Shown: one piece after another, positions 61,999 through 64,000 of the stretch
Numbering within the stretch: position 1 is the first letter of the stretch
Layout: every line of letters starts with the position of its first letter
From: Anaerolineaceae bacterium
GTDB lineage: Bacteria > Chloroflexota > Anaerolineae > Anaerolineales > Anaerolineaceae
Length of the DNA: 64,000 nucleotides
Assembly: GCA_030653365.1 (NCBI GenBank)
Contig: JAURZL010000008.1
Span: 1 to 64,000 of the forward strand
Direction of reading: 5' to 3'
Program-made: the position numbers and the translations under genes
Notes under the pieces: generated by a model
Database searches by the model: none
Seen by the model: only the letters and a program-made list of their open reading frames with translations
What the model was told of the DNA's origin: nothing

Positions 61999-63231
61999 TT
62001 GAAAAAACCAGAAACCAGCGGTTCCTCATTATTCTCACCTTTAAGCATCATACTTGCAGTTGCAGCTATGCTTGTTCTGTTCCCTACGCTTATTATTAAA
62101 GGACCTTCGATCTTTAGTCCTGGACAATTATCTTCACAATCCACACGGGGAAAGGTGTTTGCGGAGGTCAGTTCGCACGCAGAAATCGAGACACAATGTA
62201 AACTCTGCCATCAACCATTGCTATTAAGTCAGAGTGAAAGTTGTCTTAACTGCCATGAGGATATTGACATTCAAGTTGATCAGGAAATTGGTATGCATGG
62301 GTACCTGGCAATAAATACCTCCTGTAGAAATTGTCATTCCGATCACCAGGGGCGTGACTTTGACATGCTTCAAGGTGCATTGAAAAATTTTGACCATAAC
62401 CAGACATCATTTTCACTCACTGGTGAGCATCTACCTCTTACTTGTAAGGAATGTCATACTGAAAATAATTTCCAGATTAGATCTGATTGTTCAACCTGTC
62501 ATCTTGAACCTGAACAACACGCCGGTATGTTCTCATTGGATTGTTCTGAATGTCATACGACACAAGCCTGGACACCGGCTGTGTGGGATTATAATCCATT
62601 TGATCATGAAGAAGTGGGTTTCAGCCTGATACTCCATGAACTGGATTATCAAGGCAATTTAATTGCCTGTATGGATTGCCATCAATCAGACGGAATCGAA
62701 ATTGTCCTACCTTCCTGTCATGAATGTCATGAACAAAATAATCCGGTTTTTATGCAGGAGCATAGTGATTTGTTTGGATTTAATTGCACTGACTGTCACG
62801 ATGGTGTTGATAAAATGAAAAACTTCGAGCATCAAAATGTTTTCGTTCTGGATGGTGCCCATAGCGAACTTGAATGCCTTGCATGCCATGAAAACCAACA
62901 ATTTCGAGAAACCCCGACTGAATGTTCCGCCTGTCATGAAGAACCAGAAATCCACGCTGGTAGTTTTGGGTTGAATTGTGCCAACTGCCATTCGACAGAA
63001 GCCTGGCAGCCTGCTATGTTGATGTCGCATACATTTCCGCTGGACCATGGCGAAGAAGGTGAAATCGAATGTATGGTCTGTCATGTTGACAGCTATACCC
63101 AATATACATGCGAAAGTTGCCACAATTCCCAGGAGAGGGAATTTATTGAGGAACATGAAGATGAAAATATCCCCAGAGAAGAACTGATGGATTGTGTCAC
63201 CTGTCATGAGGATGGAGAAACTCATGACTAA
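61999..63231 (+). CDS. Multiheme c-type cytochrome with 15 CxxCH motifs
   Basis: A 410-residue protein with a TTG start (AAAGG upstream) and an N-terminal signal anchor (about 15-35). I count 15 CxxCH heme-binding motifs spread evenly from about residue 67 to the C-terminus, with additional distal His candidates (EQHAG, EIHAG). Two halves look internally repeated: DCSECHTTQAW versus NCANCHSTEAW, each preceded by H-A-G-M/S-F. It should lie outside the membrane and carry electrons, for example to or from extracellular or nitrogen/sulfur compounds. A second heme protein starts 25 bases downstream. Confidence 0.92.
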   Translation: MKKPETSGSSLFSPLSIILAVAAMLVLFPTLIIKGPSIFSPGQLSSQSTRGKVFAEVSSHAEIETQCKLCHQPLLLSQSESCLNCHEDIDIQVDQEIGMHGYLAINTSCRNCHSDHQGRDFDMLQGALKNFDHNQTSFSLTGEHLPLTCKECHTENNFQIRSDCSTCHLEPEQHAGMFSLDCSECHTTQAWTPAVWDYNPFDHEEVGFSLILHELDYQGNLIACMDCHQSDGIEIVLPSCHECHEQNNPVFMQEHSDLFGFNCTDCHDGVDKMKNFEHQNVFVLDGAHSELECLACHENQQFRETPTECSACHEEPEIHAGSFGLNCANCHSTEAWQPAMLMSHTFPLDHGEEGEIECMVCHVDSYTQYTCESCHNSQEREFIEEHEDENIPREELMDCVTCHEDGETHD

Positions 63232-63255
63232 TCCAATAGAAAGGAGACAGACACC

Positions 63256-64000
63256 ATGCGAAGAAACTACTTAATAGTTACTCTTTCCATATTATTTGTT
63301 TTGTTTGGAATGAGTACAATCGTATTGGCGTTTGTAGAGTTTGCTCCGATCAACGCAGAACAGAAACTCTTCCCTATCCAGGAAAAATTGGAACATTCTC
63401 TGCATGTTTTTTATACCTCACCAACGAGTAAGTCAGCTTATGAATTAAGGTTACTGGAGAAACGTGTACACGACTTGTCGGATGACCAGGAGATAGCGAG
63501 GTTCAATGCCGTTTGGGTTGAATTAGAGCATGTTCTAAATCAATTTGAACACTTACCTGCGGATGCTGAAGGAAATCCCCGAATTCGTTTTGTGAAAATT
63601 CTGGGTGATATTCTAGAAAAAATGGAGCAATTCACTTATCTGGAAGAAACAAATCCAACAAAATTTATGGAAGCATATGAGAGGATTTTTGATCTGAGAA
63701 TGCTTGCATTGGATTCTACTAATCCACTATCGAATCTTAATACTCTCCGAAATGCTTCCCACCAGACTCTCGTGAAAGAAAGCGCTTCACAAAAATTCAC
63801 TACTGCTCAAATCAAAGCCATCCAACCTCACAAGGTCCCGTTTTTACCTGGAAGTGTGGGAGCAGAACACGATTTCTTTCCTCTGATCGGACAACATGCT
63901 GATATCTCCTGTGAAAGTTGTCATGTTAATATGACCTATGCAGGTATCCCAAACCAGTGCGTGGATTGCCATACAGAAGTGCTTCCGAATAATCACTTTG
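63256..64000 (+). CDS. Secreted multiheme protein, cut by the window edge
   Basis: An open frame of 248 residues to the edge, with AAGGAG upstream of the ATG. A signal peptide (about 1-25) is followed by a helical region of about 190 residues without cysteines. Two CxxCH motifs then begin near the edge (CESCH and CVDCH), resembling the first motifs of the upstream cytochrome. More hemes are likely beyond the window. It is cotranscribed with the 15-heme protein and probably forms an electron-transfer complex with it. Confidence 0.85.
   Translation, partial: MRRNYLIVTLSILFVLFGMSTIVLAFVEFAPINAEQKLFPIQEKLEHSLHVFYTSPTSKSAYELRLLEKRVHDLSDDQEIARFNAVWVELEHVLNQFEHLPADAEGNPRIRFVKILGDILEKMEQFTYLEETNPTKFMEAYERIFDLRMLALDSTNPLSNLNTLRNASHQTLVKESASQKFTTAQIKAIQPHKVPFLPGSVGAEHDFFPLIGQHADISCESCHVNMTYAGIPNQCVDCHTEVLPNNHF

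Noticed and set aside
1-64000. tRNA and rRNA genes
   Set aside because: No cloverleaf-like sequence with a CCA-end context or conserved rRNA segment was recognised by eye; a tRNAscan run would be decisive.

Overview
The window looks like the chromosome of a member of the Chloroflexota, most likely class Anaerolineae. This is an inference from gene content and style: secreted proteins with PT/PE-rich 'PTPxETETP' linkers, a small protein with the GNxNAYKHGFY motif, a bacterial translin, a bacterial Elp3, a lone AmrS-type radical SAM enzyme, CAP-LysM secreted proteins, many class I methyltransferases and multiheme c-type cytochromes. No rRNA, tRNA, CRISPR array or transposase was recognised. Intergenic DNA is unusually rich in short palindromic dispersed repeats and C-rich, telomere-like tracts.

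Layout. 0.4-11.4 kb is a leftward defence island: a Type I restriction-modification system (hsdM, hsdS, hsdR), a very AT-rich 1645-residue STAND-type P-loop ATPase with a C-terminal PLD-like motif, and an HhH-GPD-like protein. Related inverted repeats lie at its two edges. 11.3-13.3 kb is a small module of three unknown genes (two with zinc ribbons) flanked by direct repeats. 13.4-22.4 kb is a loose accessory zone holding DUF5990 and DUF1801 proteins, secreted or lipid-anchored proteins, a class II Fic enzyme, several repeat blocks and an AbrB/RelE-type toxin-antitoxin pair with a clear promoter and operator.

22.5-29.4 kb is a rightward housekeeping and DNA-processing block. A consensus sigma-70 promoter precedes ssb, a DUF3467 protein, a translin-family protein and a Cas4-like nuclease that is membrane-anchored and split in two by a single in-frame stop. 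A YpdA-like flavoprotein, NAD kinase, a B-box zinc-finger membrane protein and recN follow. A large SARP/STAND-type transcription factor comes next and faces mutS2 across an intrinsic terminator. amrS, elp3 and a divergent Trm9-like methyltransferase follow, suggesting wobble-uridine modification.

39.4-51.6 kb holds regulators (a LuxR-type protein, an OmpR-type response regulator and a heme-binding diguanylate cyclase), a frameshifted aminoglycoside-phosphotransferase-like gene, three tandem paralogous lipoproteins, a CAP-LysM protein, and SDR, GNAT, VOC, GyrI-like and SGNH-like proteins. 51.9-57.9 kb is an acetate-symporter-like module: a DUF485-like subunit, an SSS symporter, and an unusual 1238-residue fusion of PHP, sCache, PAS, CBS and DUF294 domains.

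57.9-61.8 kb carries small metabolic or unknown genes and a CPBP membrane protease whose N-terminus is out of frame at an A10 tract. The window ends in a multiheme cytochrome cluster: a 15-heme protein and the start of a second heme protein that runs off the edge. The most interesting items are the STAND-PLD protein in its island, the stop-split Cas4-like protein in the ssb-translin operon, the PHP-to-DUF294 fusion beside the symporter, the Elp3/Trm9-like pair, and the A10 tract in the CPBP gene.
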